Under the pieces are notes generated by a model. It made no database searches. It was given only the letters and a program-made list of their open reading frames with translations, and was not told the DNA's origin. A DNA stretch of 64,000 nucleotides from Poecilobothrus nobilitatus (lineage: Eukaryota > Arthropoda > Insecta > Diptera > Dolichopodidae), in assembly GCA_947095535.1 (NCBI GenBank), contig OX352774.1, positions 7,378,001 through 7,442,000 of the forward strand, read 5' to 3'. Of this stretch, positions 23,372 to 33,715 are shown piece by piece. Each line of letters opens with the position of its first letter. The stretch's first letter is position 1. The position numbers were made by a program, and so were the translations under genes.

Positions 23372-23970
23372 ATTCAGATGGTTCAAAATTCAGATAAATT
23401 CAATTTATTCGGAAACATCAAAATTCAGATAATTCAATACATATTCAGACAATTTAAAATTAAGAAAAAAAAAATTCAAAGTATCAAAATGCTGAAATTA
23501 AGAATTCTTACTTTTTTTAAATTTTATTACAGAGTCTATGACCCTTTACTGAAAAAAATAGTTCCAAAAAAATTTCTCGAATTTAAATTTTGTGGAAAAA
23601 TCCCGCATGTTACACAATCCTGAAAACTCAAAATAAATACAGAATTTATATTTAGTGGTAACAATCGCTAGTTCTTTGATATTAAAATATGTATGGAAAT
23701 AAATATTTATGTAAATTCGTATGTATTAGAAAGTATCTTAGAGTTGTTTACAAAATCAAGGTTTCAATAATTTGTTTAGCGGTGGTTTGGAGAGCGGTAG
23801 TTCCTACTATTTAAATCTGTATATTACCCAAAAAATTAAAATCTGATTTTTTTCCGAATATTTGTATGAATTTTAAATATCTGAATTTTGAATTGTCAGA
23901 ATTTTAAGTTGTCTGAATTTTGAATTGTATGAATTTTGATTTATCTGAATTTTGATTTTCCGAATATCAT
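23372..23970. mobile_element. Foldback-like element with 16-bp tandem-repeat arms
   Basis: The right arm (about 23868-23963) is six head-to-tail 16-bp units of the form TCTGAATTTTGAATTG. The left arm (about 23375-23475) is their inverse (CAAAATTCAGATAA, AATTCGGAAACATC) in more degenerate form. Read inward, the right arm begins ATATTCGGAAAATCAAAATT and lines up with the left arm. The centre contains TTTACAAAATCAAGGTTTC and CAATAATTTGTTTAGC, which recur in the element at 51745. The 81-codon frame at 23378-23623 is a repeat translation. Confidence 0.65.
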
Positions 23971-25439
23971 AATAAACCCATTAATTTACTTACTTCATTC
24001 ATAATCATTTATAAATATTTAAAGTTCATTAAGGTTATGGGCCCAATGCTTTGAATATTTTTTCAAAGTAACAAAACAAAGTAAAGTTAACAAAGTAAGT
24101 ACTGGCGGCCTAATGATTACTTTGCATTTTTTGCTATGACTTTTATTGAGTGTATTTTTCTGAAATGGGTTTCGAAAAAATTTTAAAAATTTTATATAAT
24201 ATAATAATTATTTTATATATGAAATGTACAAAGATTTGTATTCAGTACCAAATAGGGGAAGATTTTGAGTTCGGGACATTTATAGAAATCATCAAATTCA
24301 TTGATTGTTGGAAACCACATTCCCACCTATTTAAAATTTATCCCACCTATTTAAAATATTTTGGGTACTTATTTTAATGTTTATGTAAAAAAAAAACAAA
24401 TATCAAATGTCAAAGTATTCAACGCACAGTACAGAATTCAAAATTCGTCAAATCGGTACTTTGCTTCGTTTGATTACTTTAAATACTTTATAATTTGTCT
24501 AATAATGTAATTCATTTTAGCTGTCAAAGTTTTTGAAGAAAGTAAAGTAAGCATTGGGGAATTACTGTTACTTCTAGCTTACTTTTTTAAAAATTCTGCT
24601 TCTCATTAAATGTCCTTTTTTTGGAACTTAAAAATGTTTAGGAATTATTAAAAGATTTTTTCTTTAAAAGCTCATTATAATGAAAAATCTTAAATTTATT
24701 AAAATTATGATCTAATGTATGCGATAAATTATCATTTTATGTTTTTTTTTTCATAAAAATTGTTTAGTTATTATCAAATAATTTTAAATTATAAACATGA
24801 TGTCGACAGAATATGAATATTTAAGTGTAAATTATTATTTTATTTTATGTCATGTTGTACTTATGTATTCTAATATGAATAATAATTTATCTCATAAAGT
24901 TAAAATGTTCGCATCATTTGATTGTTAACGTTGAAGGAAATTGAATTTGGAGGTAGGTAGTTTATTACATAAATTACAATGAAATATTTTCTACTTGTAA
25001 ATTCTTTATAAAAATGTTATTCTTTATTATTATTATTAATTATTTTGTCTTCTTTTTGAATTTATTTAATGATATGACAATTCCTATAGACCATATGTTC
25101 TTCTTACAGAAATTTATTTTTAAATTTAATAAAATTAATGTAGATAGGTACTATTAAAGTAATTGTTATTTTAAATTTTTTAAATTTTCGTCCTTGGAGT
25201 ATGAGGATAATATTTGGAAAAACGTTAAGTAATTTCTGTTTCTTTTTTAATGCATTTTTCAAAAATAAAACTTTGAAAAATTTCCATATAAGTTTCACTT
25301 AATTCATCCATTTGTCTTTAAGATAGATAGAAGAAAAATTTTATGTAGCCCCACTATTCAAATGAATATAATCTCAAGTTCTGCTTAATGCTTATTTTAA
25401 TTTAGAGAGCTTTTTTTAACTTTATAAATCGCAATCAAA
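23971..25439. other. AT-rich spacer
   Basis: No supported gene. About 24060-24130 and 24440-24600 share words around AAAGTAA, TTTGATTACTTT and TAATGATTACTTTG, possibly a decayed MITE. The 75-codon frame at 24150 has no recognisable homology. Confidence 0.4.
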
Positions 25440-25660
25440 ATAATACACTTTTTATGAATTTATTTCTCTTAAACAGGAGGTGGTATAAAAAAGTTTTCTG
25501 AGGTAACAATTATGCTAGTTCTCAAAAATCTTTCATCTCCCAAATTGCAATGTTCCATCTAGAAGCGCTACGGAGATATGATATGGAGATATGGAAGCAA
25601 AATTTTATTTTCTTATAACGATAAATTTAAATATTAAATTGCAAAAACGTGTTTTTATTA
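25440..25660 (+). mobile_element. Family A fragment
   Basis: It carries CTTAAACAGGAGGTGGT, AAAGTTTTCTGAGG, TTCCATCTAGAAGCG, ACGGAGATATGA and TTATAACGATAAATTTAAAT in the order found in complete family A copies. Both ends are missing. Confidence 0.65.
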
Positions 25661-25778
25661 GCTCTGAGAAATCTGCGTCTTTAAAAACCTTAAGAGTTCA
25701 CATTTTGTTTTGTTTTAATTTGGTACAACTTGGATTCAAAAAAAAAGTAAATCTGTTTAATTTTATTATTAAATATAT

Positions 25779-26733
25779 AAAAAACGAGGAAGAGTGCAGT
25801 AGAGTAGACTGTGTCAATTCTGGGATACCCTTATGAACGTAGTATATGCTATTTCTATAAAACTTGATCATCTTTTAGATGTTTTAGTACCGAACTACAG
25901 AGATATATTTATGTAAATTGTGGAGTTGTATGACAGCTATCCGAATCTATTGCGCCTAGCTTCATTAAGTTCCAAGAAATGCAAGAAGCCGGCTGCTCTA
26001 GACCAACCAAATTTTACAAAAGTTGTTGCCATGTAACTCGACACCTCTTTATTAAAATTTAGATTCCTAGCTTCAATAGACACTGAGTTATTCTCATTTA
26101 AACGGATAAGTTGTATGGCAGCTACCCGAACGCGTCGCACCACCACAACCAAATTTTGCAAAAGTTGTTGACATAAAACTTGATCATCATTTGCAAGGTT
26201 TCAGACGCCTAGCTTTATTAACTTCCAAGAGATGCAAGAAGCCTGAACCGGCTACTCTAGACCAACCAAATTTTACAAAAGTTGTTGGCATATAACTCGA
26301 CACCTCTTTACTAAATTTTAGATTCCTAGCTTCAATAAACACAGAGTTATTCTCATTTAAACGGAGAAGTTGTATGGCAACACAACCAAATTTTACAGAA
26401 GTTGTTGTCATAAAACTTGATCATCATTTGCAAAATTTCAGGTATGGCAGCTACTCGAACCCGCCGACAGAAAATGTTGGATTTAAATAGCAAAACTAAC
26501 AATTTTGCAAAAGTGACGTAAAAAAAATGTCAGCCTCCTAGCTCCTTCATTTTTTGAGTTATCGTGCGGACGGACGGACGGACGGACGGACGGACGCACA
26601 TGGCTTAATCGACTCAGAATTCGATTCTGAGCCGACCCATACCTTTGACACTATATCTAGCTCGACTCCTTTAAGGTGTCACAAACGTAATGGCAAATTT
26701 ATTATACACTTGAACATAGTTCATACGGGTATA
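25779..26733 (+). mobile_element. Family C element
   Basis: The left end AAAAACGAGGAAGAGTGCAG is followed by GTAGAGTAGACTGTGTCAA and GGGATACCC. The right end has TTTTTGAGTTATCGTGCGG, about six GGAC units (26567-26596), CACATGGCTTAATCGACTC, a hairpin CTCAGAAT-tcg-ATTCTGAG, and a last TATACAC...CGGGTATAAT. ATACCC near the left and GGGTAT at the right form a subterminal inverted pair. Internal units repeat TAGCTTCAATAGACACTGAG, AGTTGTATGGCAGCTACCCG and CAACCAAATTTTACAAAAG. The 74- and 83-codon frames here are not genes. Confidence 0.82.
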
Positions 26734-28717
26734 ATGATAATAGGTTGGTTATTATTTTTTGAAAATTGTCAATTTTTCTTACATTTGCTTTTGTCAACTG
26801 GGTGATTTCTTTTGGATTTTCTAATGAAAAAAAAATTTAATTACATAGTAATTTTTCTTTAATCATTCTTTCCATGTGACTAACTCATCTTAGCTTTTAA
26901 AGTTTCTTAATATTTAATATGATTTAAAAAGATTTGAAAGATTTTGGAGATATACAACTACAAATTCTTTCTATAGCCTCTATTTTTATATCTTATTCCG
27001 TATTTAAATAAGATACGTATAACGAGTCTATGTAAAAATATGTAGAGTTCAAGAGAATTTATAAAAATTATCAAAATTATTTAATATAAAATATCGGCAT
27101 ATATAAATTAATAAGTTGACTGACTTTTGGTTAACACAAAACTAATTTCTCCACCAGCGTAAAAAACTCCTCCCCTTCACAACTGAGGTTATAGGAACAG
27201 AACATTATTTTTAATTTTAATCTACAAAATTCTGTTCTTTTTAAACCATGTTTAAAAAATATAAAATTAAATAAAACAAAACATGATTTTAAAAATTCAA
27301 TATTTTTTAAAAAAAAATTTTATCTTATTTTATTTTTAAATTTAATTTTTATGCCTATTTTTTTTAACCTTTATATAGTTGGTATAAAGTATCTCACCTA
27401 AAGTTTATATAGAATCTTGCATATGCATGCATAAATATCTATAAAACTTTGTGGCGCTTCTTAGTCATTATCGGCTAACTTTCATTAATTTGAAATGATT
27501 TTACAGCCCCGCAAAAACCCGCTGTTCCTTAACACATTGTAATCAACCAAAGAAATTTTTATTTGCGTTTATATTAGCACTGAACGTTTAAAAGAAAAAA
27601 CCAAATGTCCCATATTTTATTTACGACAAAAATTTCTATTTTTTAACAATAATAATATAAAATTTTCATTCTTCAGCTTTAAGTTTATTTAAAATATCGT
27701 AACGTTCCCTCCATTTTGTTTTTTTTTATTTTTATTTTGAATAAATTATGTATACAGTAAAAATTTTAAAAATTAACATTAAAAAAATAAAATATATTAA
27801 AAAAATTCATTTTAAAAATGTCAACATATATTCAAAATAAATTTCTAAAATATTAAATTTCCACTGACCGAATAAAACTGAATAATAAATTTTTTCCTAA
27901 CTAAAGTATGCATGAATTTACAACATGTTTTATAAATATACGTAAAATTTTATATTCCACGTATTCCAGTCCAGTCGGTTTTTTGATATATGAATGATTA
28001 TGTTATTGTTGCTGACGACTGAAGATATTTTATTAAATTGCAAAAAAACAAAAAAAAAACTCTCGGTTCTCTATTGTTGTGTATATTTAAGCAACTAGTT
28101 ATCTTCCTCATTCTTGTATTTCTAAAAGTACAGCAGTATTTCATTTCTATGAAAGAAACAATTGAAAAAGTTAAGGATTAAAAAACATCAAAACAATATA
28201 CCAAAGCAAAGTCATTTTTGACGTATTTCTGTACTATTGGCAACAAATGTTGACTTAAAATTAACTTCAATGACATAATAGATTTGGCTACAATAACAGT
28301 TTGAATGTCCCCAATGAACTCAATTATTTTTAGACTATTAAACACTTATTTAAATTTCAATTATTCAAAACAAACAATTTTTTTCAAATTTTAGATCTAT
28401 AGATACAATTTTCTAAAACATAATGTATATAACTTTGTTTGTTAAGTCAGAGATTTTAACATTTTTTGGTTAATATCATCTTCAAAAGTGAAGTTATAGA
28501 CCTTACTTGTATCTACATAATCAATGATATTTAATTTTACTAGTTATTTAGTAGTACACAATTTTTTTTAAATCTTTAAGATTGTTTTAATGAAAAAAGC
28601 CGTAACTCTGTTTTCTGCAAGTAATGTAAGAAATATGTGTAACATTTTTGGATAATACTAAACGAATTTAATGACAAAGTGTTGACGGTTACTTTAATGA
28701 AACAGAATTGTTTTAAA
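26734..28717. other. AT-rich spacer
   Basis: No supported gene. Slightly GC-richer patches at about 27150-27210 and 27500-27535 show no recognisable coding or RNA signal. Confidence 0.45.
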
Positions 28718-31050
28718 ACAAGTAAATGTAACAGTAAGTCGATGCAACCGACTTATTAATACCCTACACCTGAATAATTCGAATTAAATTAACAATCCAT
28801 AAGTGTTTTTGGCAGTGCTTGAACTTCTTCCCTTTTCTGTCTTATTCAACTCGAATTTCAAGAACGTAAAAGAGGCATCCGCTTGGGATATTCTTGACAC
28901 TCACCCCTTGTATAAAATTTTAAGTTTCTATCTTAATTATTTTCGAAGATTGGTAGTCCTTGGGATGTTTGTGTCAGCTACCCGAATTGCCACTCCAATT
29001 CATCGAATCCATCTCAGGAACATAAAGAAAACTTGCCAGAACACCATTCTATTAAATTTAAAGGTTCTACTTTTGTTGGTTTTGGAGATATGCTCGTTGC
29101 TCTTGTGCTCGTCCGGAAGTTTCCAAAATACGAACCCATGGTTCAAATTCTTTCAAATGTCAGTTTCCAATTTTACAGAAAAGGAAACATAACAGAACAC
29201 CTTTGTACTAAAAATAAAAGTTCTATCTTTGTTGGTTGTGGAGATATACTCGTTTGATCTGGGGCTCGTCCGGAAGCTTTCAAGATTTGAAGCCATGGAC
29301 CAAATCCTCACAAATTTCAGAAACATAAATCAAACATGAAGGAACACCATTCTGCCTAATTTAAAGGTTATATCTTTGTTGCATTTGGAGATAATATCAT
29401 TTGCTCTGAGGCTCGTTCGGAAGCTTTCAAAATCCGAACCCAAGGACCAAATCCTCTCAAATTTCAGAGGCCTAAATCATACATGAAAGAACACCATTAT
29501 GCCAAAAGTAAAGGTTATATATTTGTTGCTTTTGGAGATAATCTCATTTGCTCTAGGGCTCGTTCGGAAGCTTCCAAAATCCAAACCCATGGAACACATC
29601 CTCTTAAATTTTAGAGACATAAATCAAACTGGAAGAAACATCATTATAAAAAATTTAAAGGTTCTATCTTTATTGGTTTTGGAGATAATCTCGTTTACTC
29701 TGGGGCTCGTTCGGAAGTTTCCAAAAGCCGAACCCATGGACCAAATCTTCTCACATTTCAGAGACTTAAATAAAACATGAAAGAACACCACCCTGCCAAA
29801 TTTAAAGGTTATATCTTTGTTGGTTTTGGAGATAATCTCATTTGCTCTGGTGCTCGTTCGGAAGCTTCCAAATCCAAACCCATGGACCAAATCCTCTTAA
29901 ATTTCAGAGGCCTAAATCATACATGAAAGAACACCATTCTGTCAAAAGTAAAGGTTATATCTTTATTGGTTTTGGAGATAATCTCATTTGCTCTGGGGCT
30001 CGTTCGGAAGCTTCCAAATCCAAACCCATTGACCAAATCCTCTTAAATTTCAGAGACATAAATCGAACGGGAAGGAACACCACCCTGCCAAATTTAAAGG
30101 TTATATCTTTGTTGGTTTTGGAGATAATCTCATTTGCTCTGGTGCTCGTTCGGAAGCTTCCAAATCCAAACCCATGGACCAAATCCTCTTAAATTTCAGA
30201 GGCCTAAATCATACATGAAAGAACACCACCATGCCAAATTTAAAGGTTATATCTTTGTTGGTTTTGGAGATAATCTCATTTGCTCTGGTGCTCGTTCGGA
30301 AGCTTCCAAATCCAAACCCATGGACCAAATCCTCTTAAATTTCAGAGGCCTAAATCATACATGAAAGAACACCATTCTGCCAAAAGTAAAGGTTCTATCT
30401 TTATTAGTTTTGGAGATAATCTCGTTTGCTCTGGGGCTCGTTCGGAAGTTTCCAAAAGCCGAACCCATGGACCAAATCTTCTCACATTTCAGAGACTTAA
30501 ATAAAACATGAAAGAACACCACCCTGCCAAATTTAAAGGTTCTATCTTTGTTGGTTTTGGAGATAATCTCATTTGCTCTGGTGCTCGTTCGGAAGCTTCC
30601 AAAACCCAAACCCATGGACCAAATCCTCTTAAATTTCAGAGACATAAATCGAACGGGAAGAAACATCATTGTACAAAATTTGAAGGTTCTATCTTTGTTG
30701 CTTTTGGAGATAATCTCGTTTGCGGAGATTATCTCCAAAAGCCCGGAATCATTCGGAAGCTTCCAGAATCCGAACCCATGGACGGATTTTGTCCAGATTC
30801 GAACTTAGCCTTTCTTTCGTAATTAGTAACCTACTATATAAATTTCATCAAGATAGCATCATTATTTTTTGAGTTATCGTGCGTACGGATGGACGGACGG
30901 ACGGACGGACGGACATCGCTAAATCGACTCCGGCGGTGATCCTGATTCAGAATATATATACATGTCTATACCTAACTCGCTTCCTTTTGGTGGTTACAAA
31001 CACCATACCAAAGTTAATATACCCTATACTTTAGGTGTAGGGTATAAAAA
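28718..31050 (+). mobile_element. Family B element with twelve 146-147 bp units
   Basis: The left end AACAAGTAAATGTAACAG, the hairpin AAGTCGATGCAACCGACTT, and ATACCCTACACCT match the copies at 12268 and 15444. The right end has TTTTTGAGTTATCGTGCG, (GGAC)n at about 30887-30914, ATCGCTAAATCGACTCCGG, and the hairpin TATACCCTATAC...GTGTAGGGTATA. Between them is an expanded array. The anchor GAGAT occurs at 29085, 29241, 29388, 29535, 29682, 29829, 29975, 30121, 30267, 30413, 30560 and 30707, a strict 146-147 bp period after the first. Units carry TCGTTCGGAAGCTTCC, AACCCATGGACCAAATC and AAAGGTTCTATCTTTGTTGG. Because the array is open in several frames, frames of 74-129 codons appear on both strands. 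They are translations of the repeat in different phases and not genes. Confidence 0.86.
30700..30742. repeat. Perfect 18-bp hairpin in the family B array
   Basis: The arm GCTTTTGGAGATAATCTC (30700-30717) is followed by a 7-nt spacer and its exact inverse GAGATTATCTCCAAAAGC (30725-30742). The left arm is the normal anchor of the last array unit. The right arm is an inverted copy of it, so the hairpin arose within the array. Confidence 0.93.
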
Positions 31051-31159
31051 TTAGGGTTCAACTACAACACATAATCTGTTTAATACATCAGTTGCATCTA
31101 ATCTTTTACAAATTTTAATTTTCAAATTATAATGAACTCTTGCTTGAGGTTTTTGCTTC

Positions 31160-31180
31160 TTTTTAGCACATTTCCAAAAT
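31160..31180 (-). repeat. Isolated family A terminal scrap
   Basis: TTTTTAGCACATTTCCAAAA in the orientation that begins a minus-strand family A copy, but no such copy continues from it. Probably a broken end or chance similarity. Confidence 0.45.
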
Positions 31181-31664
31181 AATTTAAAAGCTTATCTAGC
31201 TCCATTTGCTCGTTAGTTGTAGGTTCCATAATCTGAAAAAAAACGTCATTTTAAATTAGTAATCCCTTAAGTTGTACTAAACATTTTAATAGTGAAACGT
31301 CAAATTACCAGGAGTCTCTATAGATTTATGCATCTAGAAAATTTATACAATTTTTTGCAATTTTAATAATAAAACTTATCATTTGCAAAATTTTGGAATA
31401 CCATTCCTTTTGAAGGTTTAGAGTTCAAATTTTTAGAAGAGTAAAATGATTGAAAATAATCTTTAGTTATTAAAATTTTATTTCATTTTTCAGAATTACC
31501 ACCACACTAATAAAAAAGATTTATTTTAGAGCAATTTAAGGAAAACCTTATATAATTAAGAAAAGCTATTAATACATCTCAAAATATAATGTTCGAACTT
31601 CAATTTTATTCATCTAATTGTAGGTTTTTAAACAAGGGCGGATAAAAAAAATACTTTGTTTTTT

Positions 31665-31831
31665 CTTTTTAATGCATTTCTCTGCCACATAAATGTGGAC
31701 AAGATATTACACAGCCTTTCCTGTTCAGGCGTGGCTGTAAATGTCGTAAAGGGAATAACTCTTATGACGTGTGTGGGACACTCCCTTGGTGTTTATAGCG
31801 TATTTTATACGCACTAGGCCACCGAGGCCCC
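31665..31831 (-). mobile_element. SINE-1 copy, inverted
   Basis: On the minus strand it starts GGGGCCTCGGTGGCCTAGTG at about 31831 and ends in an A-rich tail near 31665. It retains the CATAAGAGTTATTCCCTTTA-type body word and CCTGAACAGGAAAGGC. The B-box region is damaged (GGGAGTGTCCCAC). An aaaaaaaaat-rich flank on both sides may be a target duplication but is too simple to be sure. Confidence 0.8.
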
Positions 31832-32023
31832 AAAAAAAAATATTAGAGATTATTTTTGAGGTTGTTTATTTTCCTACATCTAATTCTCAAAGATTTTACT
31901 TTACTTAAAATTTCAAGGTTCTAATTAAAATTGTTCTGGTGGTACGAATATTTCTAAATCTTGCACAATTTTATTTTCACATAACGGTAAATTTGCATAG
32001 TAAATGAAGGCGCGATGGCGAGC

Positions 32024-32461
32024 TCACGCGCCCTTTGCGGTGCCGCGAATATATTTATATGAACATGTATAAAAAAATAAGCATTTTATCTGTTCAAAAT
32101 ACTCTATATACACAACCAGTAATTGTTTAAAACAAGCTTTTCGAATCACTGAAAATGTCCCATCAATTAAATATTTTCGGTTGTCTATATTTTCAGTTAT
32201 TAGTTTCATTATTTTTGGTGAAGAGAAAATACAATAACTGAAATTTTTCTCCAATATACATGCGGTGAAAAATGGTGTGTTTGTGTTATCTTCTATAGCT
32301 TTGCCGAAACCATTCCAAATTTTTTCTCTTTGGAATGCTTGTGGTTCTTGTGGAGAGCTTACATACGTTTCACTGACAATATTATAAAGCCCTCTTTTTA
32401 ATTTCTGAAAATTTAAATTTTTTCCTGCATTTTGATTTTTAAAAGAACAACGCGAATTCAC
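32024..32461 (-). pseudogene. MULE-type transposase fragment
   Basis: A 145-codon minus-strand frame. The first ~75 residues (KLKRGLYNIVSETYVSSPQ, then PFFTACILEKNFSYCIFSS) precede a block RKYLIDGTFSVIRKACFKQL then LLVVYIEY. The D-G-T-F motif followed by a hydrophobic strand with QL(L/F)VV is the start of the catalytic domain of MULE/Phantom-type transposases (Pfam MULE, PF10551), where the Asp is the first member of the DDE triad. The frame then runs into unrelated GC-rich sequence and stops (RGTAKGA), so the second and third catalytic residues are missing. Typical MULE transposases exceed 400 residues, so this is a truncated, inactive copy. The family call was made by eye on motif pattern. 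It could alternatively be a host gene of MULE origin, but the truncation argues against that. Confidence 0.62.
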
Positions 32462-32650
32462 TTATTAGTCCATTGAATATATTATGCACATTACAACGCT
32501 ACATAAGACAAAACGACTGTACTGACACAAAATAACAAGCAATCACACACAATAATACATATTACAACTGAAAAAAAAAATATCTATGTACTTACTTTAC
32601 GACTGCATTTTCGAATAGATATCTTTTACCACTCAAAGCATTGGTATCAC

Positions 32651-32887
32651 TTAAGACATTTGCGGTGTAGCGACAGTCGGTGTGTTGAGAAGCTTTAATT
32701 CTTCAAAAAGTTCTTCTTGTGTTGGATGATTATGTTCCTTAAAATTGCTTCTTTTTATTAATTCATTTCTTTCAGGAAATAAAATCATTCTGGCATTACA
32801 ATATAGCAATTGTTTCTGATCTATTACATAGATCAGTTCACTTTTTTTTCTTTTTCCATTTATTTTCACAAATTCAGAATTATTCAT
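32651..32887 (-). pseudogene. FLYWCH-like DNA-binding exon of the MULE
   Basis: A 78-codon minus-strand frame that starts MNNSEFVKINGKRKKSEL. It continues with IYVIDQKQLLYCNARMILF and FKEHNHPTQEELFEELK. The arrangement of aromatic residues, a Cys and a final H-N-H fits the C2H2 FLYWCH-type zinc finger often found N-terminal to MULE catalytic domains, but one Cys of the expected pair appears missing. Just downstream on the minus strand is a good splice donor (AAA|GTAAGTAC at 32595) with possible acceptors ending at 32568 (a 28-nt intron, too short) or 32522 (74 nt). These two frames may therefore have been exons of one spliced gene. It is an ancestral transposase part. Host use is not shown. 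Confidence 0.55.
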
Positions 32888-33120
32888 TTTTATTCAAATC
32901 ACTTAGAAAATTATTAGCTAGGTACTACAAAACTCTATTCAAGCGCGTTACGATGCCAACTAAACACATTCGATTATAAAATGCACTTGACAATCAATCA
33001 TTGCAAACACATGTTGTAATTTGTTTTTGAATTACGTTATTCCATTTATGAAAACAAATTGTATGAGAGAATAAACAACAAAATTTGGAGAATTAAATGA
33101 TTTTTAATTTTGCGCACTTG

Positions 33121-33372
33121 TTTCATTATGAAATAATTCCGAATTTTAAAAATTCAATAACTCCGCAAAAAATGCAATAACTCCGCAACAAAATGCAATA
33201 AGTCCCCAAAACAAAATACTGATTTTTTGCGAAATTATTTCATTTTAGATTGCGGTGTTATTTCATTTTTTTGCGGTCTTATTACAATTTATGATGCGGA
33301 CTTATTTCATTATGAAATAAGTCCGCACTTTTTGCGAAATTATTGCATTTATGGAATGCGGAGTTAATGCAC
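33121..33372. repeat. Cluster of about eleven GCGGAnTTATTnCATT motifs
   Basis: Copies in both orientations: CAATAACTCCGCA, CAATAACTCCGCA, CAATAAGTCCCCA, then TGCGAAATTATTTCATT, TGCGGTGTTATTTCATT, TGCGGTCTTATTACAATT, TGCGGACTTATTTCATT, its exact inverse, TGCGAAATTATTGCATT and TGCGGAGTTAATGCA. The arms TGCGGACTTATTTCAT (33295-33310) and ATGAAATAAGTCCGCA (33312-33327) form a perfect 16-bp inverted repeat around one base. Confidence 0.85.
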
Positions 33373-33715
33373 AACGCCAAAACAATATTAAACAGAACTT
33401 GAGATATGAATATTTGAAAATAGAACTTTTCCCAATTTTGAGGAGCCTAAGTTCATTGTGGGGTGTTACAAATAAAATTGTTCCACAATATTAATTCTTT
33501 AATAAGATCTATTCATAGTTATAATTTCATTGCTCTTTCTTAGGCGGTGTAAAAGTTTTATAAATAAATAGATCAACGGATGGGCAGGGTGAAGCTAATA
33601 AGTAAATTTATCAAAAAATTTTTGAAAATCGTGGAAAAAAGTGCCTTTGCTTAAAAAACCAGTGTAATGTCCAAATTAATATCAAAATGTCCAGTGTAAT
33701 CTCTATTGTAATGTT

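Larger units (their letters stand above)
32006..33376 (-). mobile_element. FLYWCH/MULE-type DNA transposon fragment
   Basis: A block foreign to the family A copy around it. It contains two transposase exon-like pieces on the minus strand (32887 to 32651, then 32461 to 32024) and, at its upstream end, a dense array of inverted and direct copies of a GCGGACTTATTTCATT-type motif (33121-33372). The downstream end is a GC-rich GGCGCG...CGCGCC stretch at about 32008-32031. No matching terminal inverted repeat was found there, so the 3' end is probably lost. The element class is inferred from the protein pieces. Confidence 0.6.
31520..33642 (+). mobile_element. Old family A copy broken by two later insertions
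   Basis: Diverged family A phrases appear in order. At 31548-31580 there is AACCTTATATAATTAAGAAA. At 31910-31990 there are ATTTCAAGGTTCTAA and TTTTCACATAACGGTAAATT. After a foreign stretch, at about 33378-33460, come TTAAACAGAACTTGAGATAT and TTTTGAGGAGCC. At about 33540-33600 there are GGCGGTGTAAAAGTTTTATA and GGTGAAGCTAATAAG. A SINE-1 (31665-31831) and a MULE fragment (about 32006-33376) interrupt it, so A is the oldest layer. The (GGAC)n tract is reduced to CAACGGATGGGCAGGG. Confidence 0.65.

Noticed and set aside
28803..30822. Overlapping frames of 74-129 codons on both strands as a repetitive protein gene
   Set aside because: They are family B units read in different phases. Both strands are open and the same peptides recur out of frame.
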